DNA of 64,000 nucleotides from Niebla homalea (GCA_019925105.1 JAHGAU010000046.1:1-64000), one strand, 5' to 3'. Positions 42,375 through 58,565 are shown, counted from the stretch's first letter. The notes: a model not told the origin generated them from the letters alone. Numbers and translations: made by a program.

Positions 42375-45300
42375 GATTGATTGATTGATTAATTTATACT
42401 ACGGATCTAGCTAAGTTAATTCCGGCGTTCTTTAATACTCGGTTATTTAGCCTTATTAATAACCGCAAAAACCCGATATCTATAACGTTAAAAATAAAAA
42501 TCGGTATTTATTTAGCCTTTATTCTCGTTTTAAGTATTAAAAGTATTTACGGCCATTTAAAGAGTAAGAGTTTATTCATACGCCTTTTTTAAGAAAACCT
42601 ATAATATTATGACTAAATTTACTTAAGGGTTATTTTTAAATTTATTGTTTTTCTGTTACCTTACGGGTCTATTTAATATTAAAATTTTAAAATTCCGATT
42701 ATATTATTAAATATCCTTACCGATACGTATATTATTATTATTTTATTTATATAACTTTACTGACCGATGTAATATCATTTTTTATACCGCTCCGGTATTT
42801 ATAGCCCCTTTAACCCCTTATTAAATATAGTTTTTCCGCCGTTGCTTTTTATTTTTAGGTTAATAATAAGGTTTCTTAGTTAAATTTTTAATTATTTTAT
42901 TTATTTCCTTAATTAAACTGAATTATAATAATAAGCCTATAATTATTATAAATCTGGCGGCCGCTTTAATACCCCTTTTATTAATAAATATTTAATAATA
43001 ATTACTAATCCTTACTTTTTTAATTAATTTTAATTTAAGTTACTTAAATAATAAATAAGAAATTAATATATATATAACGTCTTATTTCCGTTATTTATAT
43101 CCGTAGCTAGCGTTAATCCGGCTACCGGTATATACGATGGAAAAGAAATAAGTTAAGCCGTTTTTATTTATTTAAAGTTAAATTATTAATACGTTATTAC
43201 CTTTTTTTCTAATCTTATAATACCGGAGATACTTATTAATAACCTTATTATTATTTAAAGCCGGGTATTGTTACTTTTAAGGAATTAATTCTTTATATCT
43301 ACGTTAATACTTTATTTACCTCTTTATAATTTATAGGGTAATCGCCGTTAACTTTGCCCTTATAGCCTTTTTTTCCCGCCGTTTTTACTTTAAATAAGAA
43401 TTTATATATTCTTATATTAACTTTTTAAACGTAAATTAAATTAACCTGTTTCTTGGCCCACTCTAATTTAACTTCCGTAAAAAAAGTAAATATTGCTTTT
43501 TTACGCTTTTTTACTTAAGGTTTCTTATAGTTTTAATAAATACGTTTGTTTCCTATTAACGTAATTAAGTTTATACCTTTTTTAAGTTTTATTTAAATAA
43601 TTATTTAATTAAAAGCTAGCTTTATTAATAATATAAAGATTTCGGATTTTAATACCGGAACGGAAGTTACTTTATATACTTTATTTATTACTCTTAAGTA
43701 TCGGTTTTAAACCTTTTATAATTGCCGGACGGGCTCTTTTTTATATTTAAATATATTTTTAAGTACGTATTAAATAATTACTGTATACGTTATTATAAGC
43801 TTTATAACCATTTAATAAATAGTTTTAGTTTTTTATAAGGTAGCTTTTTATGTTAACATTATATAATAAATAAAGCCTTTTTTTTATGAAATTATTTTCT
43901 TTTAAACTTTTCTTATATAATCCTTTTAATTTAATTTCCTATTAACCTATAAGTTAAATATTTTAATATTAACTTCTGGTTTTACCGTTATATTACTTAA
44001 GTTTATTATAGCTATTATATCGTATAATTTTAAGCTTTTTATTATATAAATAAATTTATATTTATACGGGGTAAATTAAGCCTTATATATCTTTATTTAT
44101 TATAAATAGACTTTATAAGTTTATTTTAACTTTAAATATTTTATATAAATGGACGTATTATAAGCTAAAAGGTAAATATTGTTAATAAAGCTTTTTACTT
44201 AAACCTTCTATTTTAACTTTATTAAGTCTTTAATAAACGGGCCGTTAAAGAATAAAAATAAAATTAAGGAAACAAGTAACCCCTAGGGAATCCTTATTAT
44301 TATGGGCTTTATTATACTTATCTTTTATCTTAGGTTAATTAACGTCGTTTAATTATTTAAAAGACTTTTTATCCAATTTATAAGGAAAGGTAAAACCTTT
44401 TTTTCCCGTAAATTATATAGTAATTTTTAATAATTTATTTTATTAAACGCCTTTATAATATTTAAAGAAAGAAGACTTATAACGTATTTCTTTTTATAAC
44501 TTTATATTATATATACGTTATTAATTAAGCCTTTAAGAGCCGTTTCCGTTAACCGTCCTTTTCTTACTTTTATTTATTTATTTATTGGTTAAAAAGTAAT
44601 TGATATTCTTTTATATAATTACTTAAGATCTTTATAATTACCGTTTTTAAAGTTTTCTTTAATGTATAAAAAAGTATTATAAGTCTATATAATTTTACCT
44701 TTGAGTAATTTAACTTAATTAACTTCTTAATGATAATCGTTTTAATTTCCTTAAATTTATAAAAATAATATCCTATATTAAAGTAAACTTAAAATAAATA
44801 AGTAAAAACCTTTTTAAATAATAACGTTATTATGGATAAAAACCTTTTTAATATACCGTTAAATCCGGAAGCCATATTTTTCTTTGGTTTATTAATTATT
44901 TTAATTATTATTTCTTAGGTTATTATTTTACTTATTATTATTAATTTAAGATATATAATACCGTTAATATTTATTAAGTTGACTTCCGGTAATAAAGGAA
45001 AAAACATCCCTTTAAAAGCCTTAATTTTACCGTTAAAAATATTCATTACCGTACCGTTTAATCTTTTTAAAAATAAAAACTTAAAAATAAATTTAAGTTT
45101 TTTACTTTATTTTTTACTGTATTTTATTAACTTCTAGATATTATAAGGGAAACCGCCGAATTATATATTATAACCCGGAAGTATATTTATTTAATCTTCC
45201 GGATAATTTTCTTTTTCTTTTTTAAGTTTCCTTTAATTATTAAAGCGTTTCCCGGTTTTTATATTTAATAATTTATTTTATAAGTACTTTTACCTTTATA

Positions 45301-48169
45301 ATTATTTTTATATATTTTTCATTTTAATAAGTTTTAACTTTTTAAGACGGTTTTATTATTAAGAATATCGCGTTAATTACTTTATTTAAAACCTTTATTA
45401 CCCGCTTTATAAAACGGTCGATCTATTTTTTATTATTAAGTTAAAAAAGCTCCGTTAATTAAAATATTATTTTTATTATCTTTATAAATACCTTAACTTC
45501 TTTAACCGTTTTTTAAGTTTATTTAAACGGTAAAAATAAAGTTACGTCGACGGACTAATTTAAGGTTATTTATATTAAAACGTAATTTAAACCGTATTTT
45601 AGGTTTTCTTAAGGTCCGTATATTATAACCGAGTTAATAATACCTTCCAAATTAAACGTTAAGTCGATTATAGTCTTAAATTTACGGCTTTCCTATATAA
45701 TAGTTTTTTTTAGCGTTAATAACGTAAAATTAAATTATATAATAATTATTAATAGCTCCTTAAATTTAATATAATTAATTATATAACCTTTTTTATTCTA
45801 TTAAACGTAATAAAGATTAAAGTCTTTTATTAAAAAATGCTTATTAAGTATAATTATAATATCCTTAAGTAATAAAATTATAAAAAGTCTTTTTTTATTA
45901 ACCGGTAATGGATTATATGTATTATAAATATTTAAGTTACTTTTAATATCCCCTTTTTATATAATCCGGAATATATATAAATTCCCTCCGTAATAAATAA
46001 TATTTTAATTATTTATATTTAACCTTTTATTAATAAAGAAGTACGTTTATATCGTTTTATTACCTTTAAAGGCTAAGTAAAAATTATTTCCCGGGTTAAT
46101 TAAAAAGTAAATATATAAACTATATAGTAATTCCTATATCGCTATAATATTAATATCCTTTATTTCCTTAAATTTAAATATCGGTATTATAACTTTAATT
46201 ATTTCTTTATATATATTATATTATATTATCCTTAAAAGCGTAAATATATTAAATATTAATATTTATCGGGCTTTCTTTATCGATTTTTATTTATATAAAT
46301 AGTTTTTTTTTAAAGTTAAACGTTATTTATTTTAATCTTTTTATTATAATAATAATCCCGATCGGGCAACCGGCCTTAAAGGTTAATATTATTATAAGCT
46401 TTTTCTTCTTTACGTTATTAATTACCATACTTTACCCTTTTTTATTTAATAAGTTCCGTTTATATTTTAAAACCGTTTTTAATTATTTTACCGGTTTAAA
46501 TTTATATAAATTATAATATTAAACCTTAATTATTATTTTAATTTCCTTACGTTAAATCTCCTTCGCTTTTATTATATATCGTAAGTTTTACGTTAAGTAA
46601 TTATTATTATTATACGTTATATATTTTAATATATTTTTCGTTAAGCTTTTTACTATTAAGTTAACGTATTTATACGTATTATACCCTTTGGTATATATTA
46701 CGTACTTCGTATTATTAAGGTACCTTATAATAATATACCCGTATTCTTAATATTTAAAATATTAATAAATATCCGCTACCCGGTCTTAAGGTCTTATTAA
46801 TTTAAAAGATTTACCCTTTATTACCTTTTTATTAAGGATATCGTTATATATTTTTATTAACGTTATATTTAAAATAACCGTAAAGTATTTCTTTACATAA
46901 TTAAAGGCGTTTAACCTTTTTATTATAAAAAGGAAATTATAATTAATAATTTTTAACTTAAAATAGAAAACCGTATTCTCCTTTTTTAACTGCCTTAAAA
47001 TAACTTCCTTTTCCTTCCTTATAAATTTTATTAAATATATCCCGTTTATTATAATAATAAAGGATTATTTTAATACCTTTATTATTTTATATCTTTTTTT
47101 ACCGGCTTATCCCTTTAACTTCTTTAACCCTTTTTTCGCCTTTAATAAAACTATATTAAAAAGAATATTCCCGCTTTATAATTTATATACCGTAATAATC
47201 TATTTTTTTAACGGTTTTTTTATTACCTTAAACGTTTTTATTAATTATAATAAATTTATTTTTACCGTTATACTTTTTTCCTTTTTACCCGATAATTATA
47301 TAGTTATTATTTTCTTTTTCTTTAATATTATTATTTTCTTTTTTATTTTTATTTCTTTTACCGTTAATACTAACGCCGTTTTCATAACTTTTATTATTTA
47401 ATTTATCTTTATTCCCTTTTTTAAAGTTTCCTTTATTGTTCTTTTACTTTATATATATCCTTTTTATCTTTTTTCGTTTCCGTCGATTAACGTTTTTATT
47501 GCCGTTTTTTAAGTTCCGTATAACCTTTTTAACTCCCTTAAATTTCTCTTTATATTTACGTAAAAGTCTTTTACTCTTTATAGTTTAATTTATAATATCG
47601 GCTAAATCTTTAACGTAATATCCTTCTATATAGTTATAAAGAAACCTTTTAATGCTTTTATTACCTCCTTTTTTATTGTTTTTCCTTTATATATTTAACT
47701 GCTATTTTTTTTATAGTTTATTCCTATTTATTTAATATCTTTTTATTTTTACTTAACTTTCTTTTAGTTTATATATATTTAATAAAACCTTTTACGCCTC
47801 CGTTTACCCTTTATTTATCCTTACGTACCGTTTTTATCCCTTTTACCTTTTATTTATTATTTTTAATAATTATACCTTTACGCGTTATACGCGTTTCTTT
47901 ATGCGTATCTTATTAATTATAAACTTTTTATTCAATTTAAGGCTTTTTCATCACGTATTTATTACGTTATTTATATAATTTATTACCGTTTTTATTAATT
48001 TAAGCCGCTTACTTTTCCTTCCCCTTTATTTCTATTATTATTCCGCTTCCGTTTATTGTATTTAAGGTATTATTCTCACTATTACTTAAGCTATATACGC
48101 GTATATCGTTTCTGACCTCTGGGGTCCCGTTGTTCGTCGCTATTTCCATTCCTAAAGGTTTTATATATT
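42375..48169 (-). mobile_element. LINE C (Tad1-like), full-length, RIP-degraded, nested in D
   Basis: The element is 5.8 kb with a 14-bp target duplication (TTTCTTTATAATAT at 42361-42374, TTTCCTTATAATAT at 48170-48183). One C-to-T difference between the copies is itself RIP-like. The GATTGATT tail lies at the plus-strand left end. At the 5' end the start codon has become ATA (minus strand ATAGCGACGAACAACGGGAC). No frame is intact. Confidence 0.85.
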
Positions 48170-51100
48170 TTTCCTTATAATATTATAACGGCGGAAATAC
48201 TTATTAATAATCTCTTTATCGTTAAAAGCTAAAAAATAATAATTTATAGGTATAAAGTCTTTATATTTTTATTAACGCTTAATTTACTTTATTATAATTT
48301 ATAAGGTAATTATTATAATTTTTACTCTTTAGATCTTTTTAATTTTAATCTTTTTTATACCTGGTAGAAATTCATATCCGCTTAAATTAACTACCGCAAT
48401 ACCGGTAAAATTAAATATTTTTTAATTTATTCTTACTTTATCTTAATAAAAAAAAGGGATAAATATCTTTAGTTTATTCCCTTTAACTTAAGGCTTATTA
48501 AGATCTTAACGGATCCGCCCGTTTCTTATTATTATAATTAAATATATATATTTCTTTTACCTTATTTAAGTAATTATTTAATATAATAAAACCTTAATTA
48601 ACGGTATAAAGACCTTAATCTTTAGCATTAAGATAAAGGTTACTTTATAAGTATTATTAATTACTCTTAAATACAGGTTTTAGATTTTCTATAATATTTA
48701 AATAAGCTTTTTTTTATATCCCGGAGTACCCTTAAGTATATATTAAATAATTATAACGTATATTATAATTAACTTTATTATAGCTTAATAAATAACTCGG
48801 GCCTTTTATAATATAACTTCTTATATTAATATAGCGAGATAAATAAGGCCTTTTTCCTATAAAGTTATTTTCTTTTAAACCTTTCTTATATAGTTTTTTT
48901 AATTAAATTTCCTATTTATTTAAAGATTAAAAACTTTAATATTAATATCCGGCTTTATTATAACTTTATTTATGTTTATTATAATCATTATATTATATAG
49001 TTTCGGGCTTTTAATTATATAAATAAATTTATATTTATACGGTATAAATTAAACCTTATAGGTTTTTATTTATTAAAGATAAATTTTATAAGCCTATTTT
49101 AATTCTAAATAATTGATACCTATAAAAATATTATAAATTAAAAAGTAAACGTTATTAATAAAGTTTTTAATTTAAATCTTTTATTTTAACTTAATAAACT
49201 TTTTAATTAATAAATTATTAAAGAATAAGAATAATATAAAAGAAATAAATAATCCTTAAAAAATCTCCGTTATAATAGGCTTTATTAAACTTATTTTTTA
49301 TCTTAAGTTAATTAACGTAACTTAATTACTTAAAAACTTTTTATTTACTTAATTAAAAAGAATAATATCCTTTTTTTCTTTAAGTTATATAATACCTTTA
49401 ATAATTTGTTTTATTAAAGGTATTTATAATATTAAAAGAAAAAAGATTTATAATATACTTCTTCCCGTAACCTTATATTATATATATACCGTTAATTAGT
49501 TTTTTAAAAGTTATTATTATTAATTAACTTCTTTTTACTTTTATTTATTAATCGGAGAAAAATCCGTAATTCTCTATATAGTTATTAAGGATCTTTATTA
49601 TTACCGTCTTTAAAGCCTTCTTTAATACATAAAGGAATATGATAATTTTATAAATTTTAACTTTAGAGTAATCCGGTTTAATAAGCTTTTTAAGGATAAT
49701 TATTTTCTTTTTTTTAAATTTACGTAAATAATAATTAACGTTAAAATATATTTAAAAAAGGTAAATAAAGATTTTCTTAAATAATAAGGTCATTATTAAT
49801 AGGAATTTATTAAGAATCCTATTTAATTTTAAAACTTTATCCTTTTTTAATTTATTAATTACTTTAATTATTATATTTTATATTATTATATTATTTATTA
49901 ATACGGGTTTAAAGTACGTAACGCCGTCGATAATGTTTAAATTATTTTCTAACGGAGGGGGGAAAAATACTTTTTTAAAAGCCTTGATTTTACCGTTAAA
50001 AATATTAATTAATATATTATTAAGTTTTTTAAAAAGTAAGAATTTAAGGATAAACTTTAATTTCTTACTTTATTTTTTATTATACTTTATTAACTTTTAA
50101 ATATTATAAAATAAAACCGTTAAGTTATATATTATAAACTGAAAATAGATTTATTTAATTTTTTTAATAATTCTTTTCTTTTCTTTTTAAGTAACCCTTA
50201 ATTAATTAAGTATTTCTTAATTTTTATATTTAAAAATTTACTTAATTAATTTTTTAACCTTTATAATTACGGTTATAGATTTTTTATTTTAATAAGTTTT
50301 AACTTTTTAAGAAGGTTTTATTATCGGGATTATTTTATCGATTATTTTATTTAATATTTTTATTATTCCTTTTATAAAGAAATTAATTTAATTTTTATTA
50401 TTTAATTAAAAGAAGTCTACGAATTTTATTATTATTTCTTCTATTTTTATATAAACCTTTATTTCCTTAACCGTCTTTTCCGTTCTTCTTATTAATAATA
50501 ATAAGGTCGTATTAATAATCCAGTTTAAAATTATTTATATTAATATATAATTTAAACTATATTTTAAGTTTTTTTATGGTTTATATATTATAATTTTACC
50601 GGTAACTTCTTCCGTATTAAAAATTAAGTTAATTATTATTTTAAATTTATAACTTTTTTACGTAATAATCTTTTATAATATTAATAATAAGGAATTAACT
50701 TAAGTAATAATTATTAATAAATTATTTAATTTAATATAATTTATTATATGCTTTTTTTCGTTCTATATATAATAATATAAGTTAAAATCTTTAAATAATA
50801 TATATTTACTTAAGATATTTAAAAAATTTTTAAGTAACGGTATTATAGGAAATCCTTTTTTATTAACCGGCGGCGGGTTATATACGTTATAAATATTAAA
50901 GTCGCCCTTTAAGTCCCCTTTTTTTATAATACGGAATTTATAAAGGTTTTTATTATAATAAATAATATTTTAATTATTTATGTTAAACCGCTTATTTATA
51001 AAGAAATTTTATCTGGTTATCTTATCCCCCTTAAAGGTTAAATAAAATCTTTCCTTGAGGTTAATAAATAAATTTATATATAAGCTATATAATAACTTTT

Positions 51101-52738
51101 ATATTATTATAATATTAATGTTTTTAACTTTTTTAACCTTAAATATTAATATTATTATATTAATTCTTTTATTATAAATATTATATTATTTTATTCTTAA
51201 AAGCGTTAATATATTATATATTAATTTTTATATAGACTCTTTTTTTTACCCGTTTAAATTACGGACTTTTTATTAAAGTTAAACGTTTTTTAACTTAATA
51301 TTTTCTTAATTATTATTAAAGATATAAAACGGTTAACCCTTAAGGTTAAAATTGTAAAGAGCTTTTTTTTCTTTATTTTATTTATTATCGTTATTTATCC
51401 TTTATTATTTAATTAATTAAATTTATATCTTAAGGCCATTTTTAATTAACCCGTTGAATTAATTTTATATATATTATATTATTGGATTTTCGCGGTTATC
51501 CGGGTCTCTTTACGTTTAATCTCTTTAACTTTTATTATATATTTAAAATCTTATATTAAGTATCTTTCTTTATTATATATAACGTATTTAAACCTACTTT
51601 TTATAAGCTTTTTAATTATTAACTTTATATATTTATAAATATTAAAACCCTTAATATAAATTATATATTTTATAATATTAAAACACTTTATAATAATATA
51701 TTTATAACTTTAATATTTAAAATATTAATAAATATTAACCGTTTTATTTTATAATTAAGTTATCTTAAGAAATCCTTTTTTAATAATCTTTTTATTTAAA
51801 ACGTTATTATATGTTTTTCTTAACGTTATACTTAATATAACGGTAAAGTACTTTTTTATATATTTTAAGGAATTAAATTTCTTTATTACCGGAATAAGCT
51901 TATAATTAATAATATTAAGCTTTAAATAAATAATCATATTTTCCCTTTTTATATTCCTTAACGTAGCCTTTTTCTCGGTTTTTATGAAACGTAATAAGTA
52001 TATTTTGTTTATTATAACGGTAAATAATTACTTTAAAACCTTAATTAACTTATATTCTTCCTTATTAACTTAAACCTTAAACCTTTTTAAGTTTTCTTTT
52101 ATTTTTAAAAATACTATATTAAAAAAATATCTTTACTTTATAGTTTATATATTATAATAACTTATTTTATTAACGGTTTTATTATTACTTTAAAAGCTTT
52201 TATTAATTATAATAGGTTTATTTTTATAACCGCGTTTTTCTCCTTATTATTAAAGAAGCAAACCGTTATTATCCTTACTTTCCTTAATATGGCCGCTTTC
52301 TTTTCCGTTATCCTTTTATTCTTTACCGCGGATACTTTTTTTATTATTTTTATCGCTTAATTTTCTCTTATTTACAAGGCTATTACCTTATACTTTTATT
52401 TTATATACTTAACTTTAAACCGCCGTCTTTACTTTTTATTAACGCCTTTATTACCGCCCCTTAAGAGCCCCGTAACCGCTCCGTTTCTTTTAACTTTCTT
52501 CCTATTTTTATATAGAAGTTTTTACGTCTTTTAGCTTAATCCGTAATATCGGTTAAGTCTTTAATATAATATCCTTTTACTTTATTATAAAGAGTCCTTC
52601 TAAGGCCTTTACGTCCTCCTTTATCGCTTTTTCGTTTTTATTTATTGGATAATATACCGTTTCCGCTTTTTACCTTTAATCCTTTAAGGTCTTATCCTCC
52701 CTATTAACCTTATTTCCCCTTTATATACCCTTAATAAT
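48170..52738 (-). mobile_element. LINE D segment (3 of 4), main body
   Basis: This holds most of D, including the ancestral RT and endonuclease regions and part of gag. The minus-strand open stretch at 51755-51937 reads KKYFTVILSITLRKTYNNVL and closely matches KKYFTVILSVTLIKIYNNVL in LINE E at about 54.05 kb, which supports common descent. It ends with the target duplication of E (ATACCCTTAATAAT, 52725-52738). Confidence 0.8.
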
Positions 52739-55700
52739 GAAAAAAAAATTAAAAAAATTGATGGCGACGAACAAAGGGACCCCAGAGGTCCAAAACGATA
52801 CGTACATATATAGCTTTAGTAACAGTGAGGGAAGTATATTAAATGCGATAAATAAAAGTAACGTAATAATTAAGAATAAAGTAATAAATAGGTAAGTAAC
52901 TTATATTAATAGAAACAGTAACGATACGTACGGGTAATATAATAATAATAAGCCGGATAACGCTTAAAATAAGTAAGGGAATTAAGGTTAATAAAATACG
53001 CGTATTAAAGCGCGTAAAACGCGTAATAATAATACGGAGATAATAAGTAAATAAGAGGGTAGAAAGGCCGGTATAATATTAATAATAAAGGGTATAAACG
53101 GGGGGAAAAAACGGGAAGACCGCAGTAAAAGTACTATTAAGGGTATATAAAAAAGGAAGAAAGCTGGTAAAGAAGATAGGACCTTAAGGGACCAAAAATA
53201 AAAAGCAGAGATAATACGTCGCCCAATAAATAAAGGTAAAAAGGCGGTAAAAAAAATAATAAAGGCTTTAAAAGGATTCCTTACGGTAGAATAAAAGGAT
53301 ATTACGTTAGAAATTTAATTAATACTATAAATTAAATTAAAAAGCGTAAAAGACTTCTATATAAAAATAGGGGTAAAGTTAAGGGAAACGGAACATTTAT
53401 AGGGCTCTTAAGGGGCGGGAGTAAAAGTACTAATAAAAAATAAAGATAACGGTTTAAGGTTAAGGGTATAAGGTAAAAATATAAAGGCAATAACCCCTTA
53501 AGTAAAAAAAAGCTAGGCAATAAAAGTAATAAAAAGGGTACCCGCGGCAGAGAATAAGGGGATAACGGAAAAAAAAATAACCGTATTAAAAAAGGCAAGG
53601 ATAATAACGGTTCGCCTATTTAATAATAAAGAGAAGAATACGGCTACGGAAATAAACCTATTATAATTAATAAAGGCTTTTAAGGTAATAATAAAATTAT
53701 TAATAAAACAGATTATCGCGGTACGTAAATTATAAAGTAAAAATATCCTCCTTAATATAATATTATTAAAAATAAAAAAAAGTATAAAAAGGTTTAAGGA
53801 TTAAATTAATAAAAGAGAATATAAGTTAATTAAGGTTTTAAGGTAATCATTTATCGTTATAATGGATAAGATATACTTATTAAGTTTTATAAAAACCGAA
53901 AAAGAGGTTACGTTAAGGAATATAAAAAAAGAGAATACGGTTTTTTACTTAGGGTTTAAGATCGTTAATTATAGGCTTTTTCCGGTAGTAAAAAAACCTA
54001 ACTTTTTAAAACGTATAAAGAAATATTTTACCGTTATATTAAGCGTAACGTTAATAAAAATATATAATAACGTTTTAAATAAAAAGATTATTAAAAAAGG
54101 ATTACTTAAAATAACTTAATTATAAAATAAAGTAACGGATATTTATTAATATTTTAAATATTAAAGTTATAAATATATTATTATAAAACACCTTAATATT
54201 ATAAAATATATAATTTACGTTAAAAGTTATAATATTTATAAATATATAAAGTTAATAATTAAAAGGCTTATAAAGGGCGTATTTAAATATATTATATATA
54301 ATAAAAAAAAAACTTAATATAGGATTTTAAGTATATAATAAAAGTTAAAAAGATTAAACGTAAGGAGACCCGGATAATTATTAAAATCCAACGGTATAAT
54401 ATATACGGAACTGGTTTAACGGGCTAATTAAAAATAATTTTAAAACGTAAGTTTAATTAATTAAATAATAAAAGGTAAATAACGGTAACGGATAAAATAA
54501 AGAAAAGGAAGTTCCTTATAATTTTAACCTTAAGGGTTAACCGTTTTATATCTTTAATAATAATTAGGAAAATATTAAGTTAAAAAACGTTTAACTTTAA
54601 TAAGAAGTTTATAACTTAAATAAATATAAATAAAAAAGCCTTTATAAAGGTTAATATATAATATATTAATACTTTTAAAAATAATATAATATAATATACG
54701 TAATAAAAGAATTAAAATAATAATAATAATATTTAAATTTAAATTTAAAGAAATTAAAAACGTTAATATTATAATAATATAGGAATTACCGTATAATTTA
54801 TATATATATTTATTTATTAATTTAAAAAAAGAATTTTATTTAACCTTTAAGGGGGATAAGATAATTAAAATATATTTCTTTATAAATAAGCGGTTTAACG
54901 TAAATAATTAAGATATTATTTATTACAATAAAAACCTTTATATACTTTATATTATAAAGGAAAAGGACTTAAAGGGCAACCTTAATATTTATAATGTATA
55001 TAACTTACCGTTAATTAATAAAAAAGGACCGTTTATAATACCGTTATTTAAAAATTTTTTAATTATTTTAAAAAAATATATAGTGCTTAAAGACTTTAAC
55101 CTATATTATTATATATAAAATAAGGAAAAGCATATAATAAATTACATTAAATTAAATAATTTATTAATAGTTATTATTTAAGTTAACTTTTTATTATTAA
55201 TATTATAAAAAATTATTACGTAAAAAAATTATAAGTTTAAAATAACGATTAATTTAATTTTTAATACGGAAAAGGTTATTAATATAATTATAATATATAG
55301 GTTACGAAAAGACTTAAAATATAACTCAGATTATATATTAATATAAATAACCTTAAATTAAATTATTAATAAGACTTTATTATTATTAATAAAGAAAACG
55401 TAGAAAATAATTAAGGTAATAAAGGTTTATAAGAAAGCGGAAAAAATAATAATATAATTTACAGATTTTTTTAATTAAATAATAAAGATCAAATTAATTT
55501 TTTTATAAAATAAATAATAAAAGTATTAAATAAAATAATTAATAAAATAATCCCAATAATAAAACTTTTTTAAAAAATTAAAACTTATTAAAATAAAGGG
55601 TATATAACCGTAACCGTAAGGGCGAAAAAGCTAATAAAATAAGCTTTTAAATATAAAAATTAAGAAATACTTAATTAATTAAAAGTTACTTAAGAAAAAA

Positions 55701-58565
55701 AGGAAAAAACTATTAAAAAGGTTAAGTAAATATACTTTTAATTTATAATATATAATTTAACGGTTTTATTTCGTAATATTTAAAAGTTAATAAAGTATAA
55801 TAAAGAATAAAATAAGAAATTAAAGTTTATTTTTAAATTTCCGCCCCTTAAGAAATCCGATAATATATTAATTAATACCTTTAACGGTAAAATTAAGGCC
55901 CTTAAAAAATATTTTTCCCCCTTCCGTTAAAAATTGATTTAAATAATATTGACGGCGTTATATACCTTAATCCCGTATTAATAAATAAAATAATAATATA
56001 AGATATAATAATTAAGGCAATTAATAAATTAAAAAAATAAAGCCCCAGGATTAAATAAGATCCTTAATAGATTCCTATTAATAATAATATTGCCGTTTAA
56101 AAAGGTTTTTATCCACCTTTTTTAAGCATACTTTAACGTTAATTATTATTTACGTAAGTTTAAGGAAGTAAAAACGATTATTTTTAAGAAGCTTATTAAG
56201 CCGGATTACTTTAAGGTAAAGTCTTATAAATTTATTATATTCCTTTATACGTTAAGGAAGGTTTTAAAAATAATAATAATAAAGATCCTTAATAACTATA
56301 TAAAGAACTACGGACTTCTCCCTGATTAATAAATAAAAATAAAGAAAGGTTAATTAATAAAAATAACTCTTAAAAGATTAATCGATAGCGTATAAACGGT
56401 ATAGGGTTATAAGAAGAGGTATATTATAAGTCTTTTTTTTTCTTAATATTATAAATATTTTTAATAAAGTAAATTATTAAAGGTTATTATATAACTTAAG
56501 GAAAAAGGGGATATTACCCTTTTTAATTAAATAAATAAAAGGTTTTTTAAGTAACTAAATTACGTCAATTAACCTAGGATTAAAAATAAGCCCGATAAAG
56601 CCCGTTATAATAAGGATTTTTTAAGGATTACTTATTTTTCTTATATTATTTTTATTCTTTAACGGTTTATTAATTAAAAAGCTTATTAAGCTAAAATAAA
56701 AGATTTAAATTAAAAACTTTATTAATAACGTTTACTTTTTAATTTATAATACCTTTATACGTATAAATTATTTAGAATTAAAATAAGCTTATAAAGTCTA
56801 TTTTCGGTAAGTAAGAACTTACGGGGCTTAATTTATATTATATAAATATAAGCTTATTTATATAATTAAAAGCTTAAAGCTATATAATATAATAGTTATA
56901 ATAAACTTAAGTAAAATTACGGTAAAACCGGATATTAATATTAAAGTTTTTAAACTTTAAGTAAATAAGAAACTTAATTAAAAAAATTATATAAGAAAAA
57001 TTTAAAAAAAAAAAATTTTATAAGAAAGGGGCCTGATTTATCTCGTTATATTAATATGGAAAGTTACGTTATAAAAGGCCTAGACTATTTATTAAACCGT
57101 AATAAAGTTAATTATAATATACGTTATAATTATTTAATATATATTTAAGGGTATTCCGGGATATAAGAAGGAGTTTATTTAAATATTATAGAAAGTCCAG
57201 AATTAATATTTAAAAGTAATTAATAATACTTATAAAGTAACCTTTATCCCGGTATTAAAGTTTAAAGTTTTTATACCGTTAATTAAAATCTTATTAAATT
57301 AAATAATTACTTAAATGAAGTTAAAAAAATATATATACTTAACTATAATAATAAGAAACGGGCGGATCCGTTAGAATCTTAATAAACCTTAAATTAAAAA
57401 GAGTAAATTAAAGATATTTATCCTTTTTTTATTAAAATAAAATAAGAATAAATTAAGAAAGAAATTAATTTTATTAATATTCCGGAAATTAATTTAAACG
57501 TATATAAACTCCCGTTAAGCGTAAAAGAAATTAAGATTAAAAGGATTTAAAGAGTGAAAATTATAATAATTATTTCATAAATTATAATAAAGTAAATTGA
57601 ACGTTAACGGAGATATAAAGACTTTATATTTTAAGGTTATTATTACTTAATTCTTAATAATAAAAAGATTATTAATAAATATCTTTATTATTATAATATT
57701 ATAAAGAAAAATAATAACGTATTAACGATTTAACTCCGGGTAAAGAAAAACGGTTTAACTTACTTTTTATTTATTATATATACCAGAAATTAAATAAATA
57801 CCGGATATAAATATAAATAAAGAAAACAAAATATTATATATATTTTTATCTTTTATCTTTTATTTACGGAGGTTAAATTAAGATTTATTATAAAAGTTAA
57901 TACTTATAATTACCGTTAAATATTATTTATAAAGTGAAATATCCAGGTAGTTATTAAATTTATAATATTTATTGGATTATTATTATTATTTAATTTCGCT
58001 ATAAAGATAAATAAAGTTATTAAAAACCTTACGGAGAAGGCCCGTTATTAATTAAAGAAGAAAAAGAGAAGCGGAAATTATTTATATTAATTATATAAAT
58101 TAAAAAGTATTTTTTATAACCGTAAAAATATAATAATAAACGTTTATTAAAAATCTTTAAAGGAATTAACGGTAATAATTATATAAGAAAAATATATATT
58201 AAGTATATAAATATTAATAAAAATATTTAAAAATATTACGTAAGGTTAAAATAATATAAATATATAAAAAAGCGGAAAAGCAATAAGCTTAAAAGTAGCC
58301 GCTATAAGGATATAATCGTAATATTATAGATTTTCTTAAGGGAGTTAAAATATAAGAAATATATAAATAAATTACCACTTTTTAAATAACCGTTAATATC
58401 CTTTACTTTAAGGGATAAAGGGTAAAGGCTTAATAAACGCCGGTTTTTACCCTGATATTATGAGTATTAAGTTTTTACGGTTATTAGTAAGGCTAAAAGG
58501 CCGCGTATTAAAGAACGCCGGAATTAGGTTAGCTAGATCCGTAGTATAAATCAATCAATCAATCA
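52739..58565 (+). mobile_element. LINE E (Tad1-like), full-length, RIP-degraded, nested in D in opposite orientation
   Basis: The 14-bp duplication ATACCCTTAATAAT (52725-52738 and 58566-58579) brackets 5.8 kb. ORF1 starts at 52761 with MATNKGTPEVQNDTY. A long frame interrupted by stops continues through a gag-like region (KKENTVFYLGF; KKPNFLKRIKKYFTVI) and a degraded zinc-knuckle block near 54.15 kb where Cys appear as Tyr. ORF2 shows an endonuclease motif VLKDFNLYYYI near 55.09 kb and reverse transcriptase text near 56.03-56.75 kb: NKAPGLNKILNRFL, FKEVKTIIFKKLIKPDY, KSYKFIIFLYTLRKVLKI and NNVYF in place of the catalytic F-x-D-D. The 3' end is ATACTACGGATC reversed, followed by ATAAATCAATCAATCAATCA. 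Confidence 0.85.

Noticed and set aside
53332..53598. 88-codon leucine/phenylalanine-rich minus-strand frame resembling a membrane protein
   Set aside because: It is the reverse of the degraded gag-like ORF1 of LINE E; AT-rich DNA mimics hydrophobic segments.
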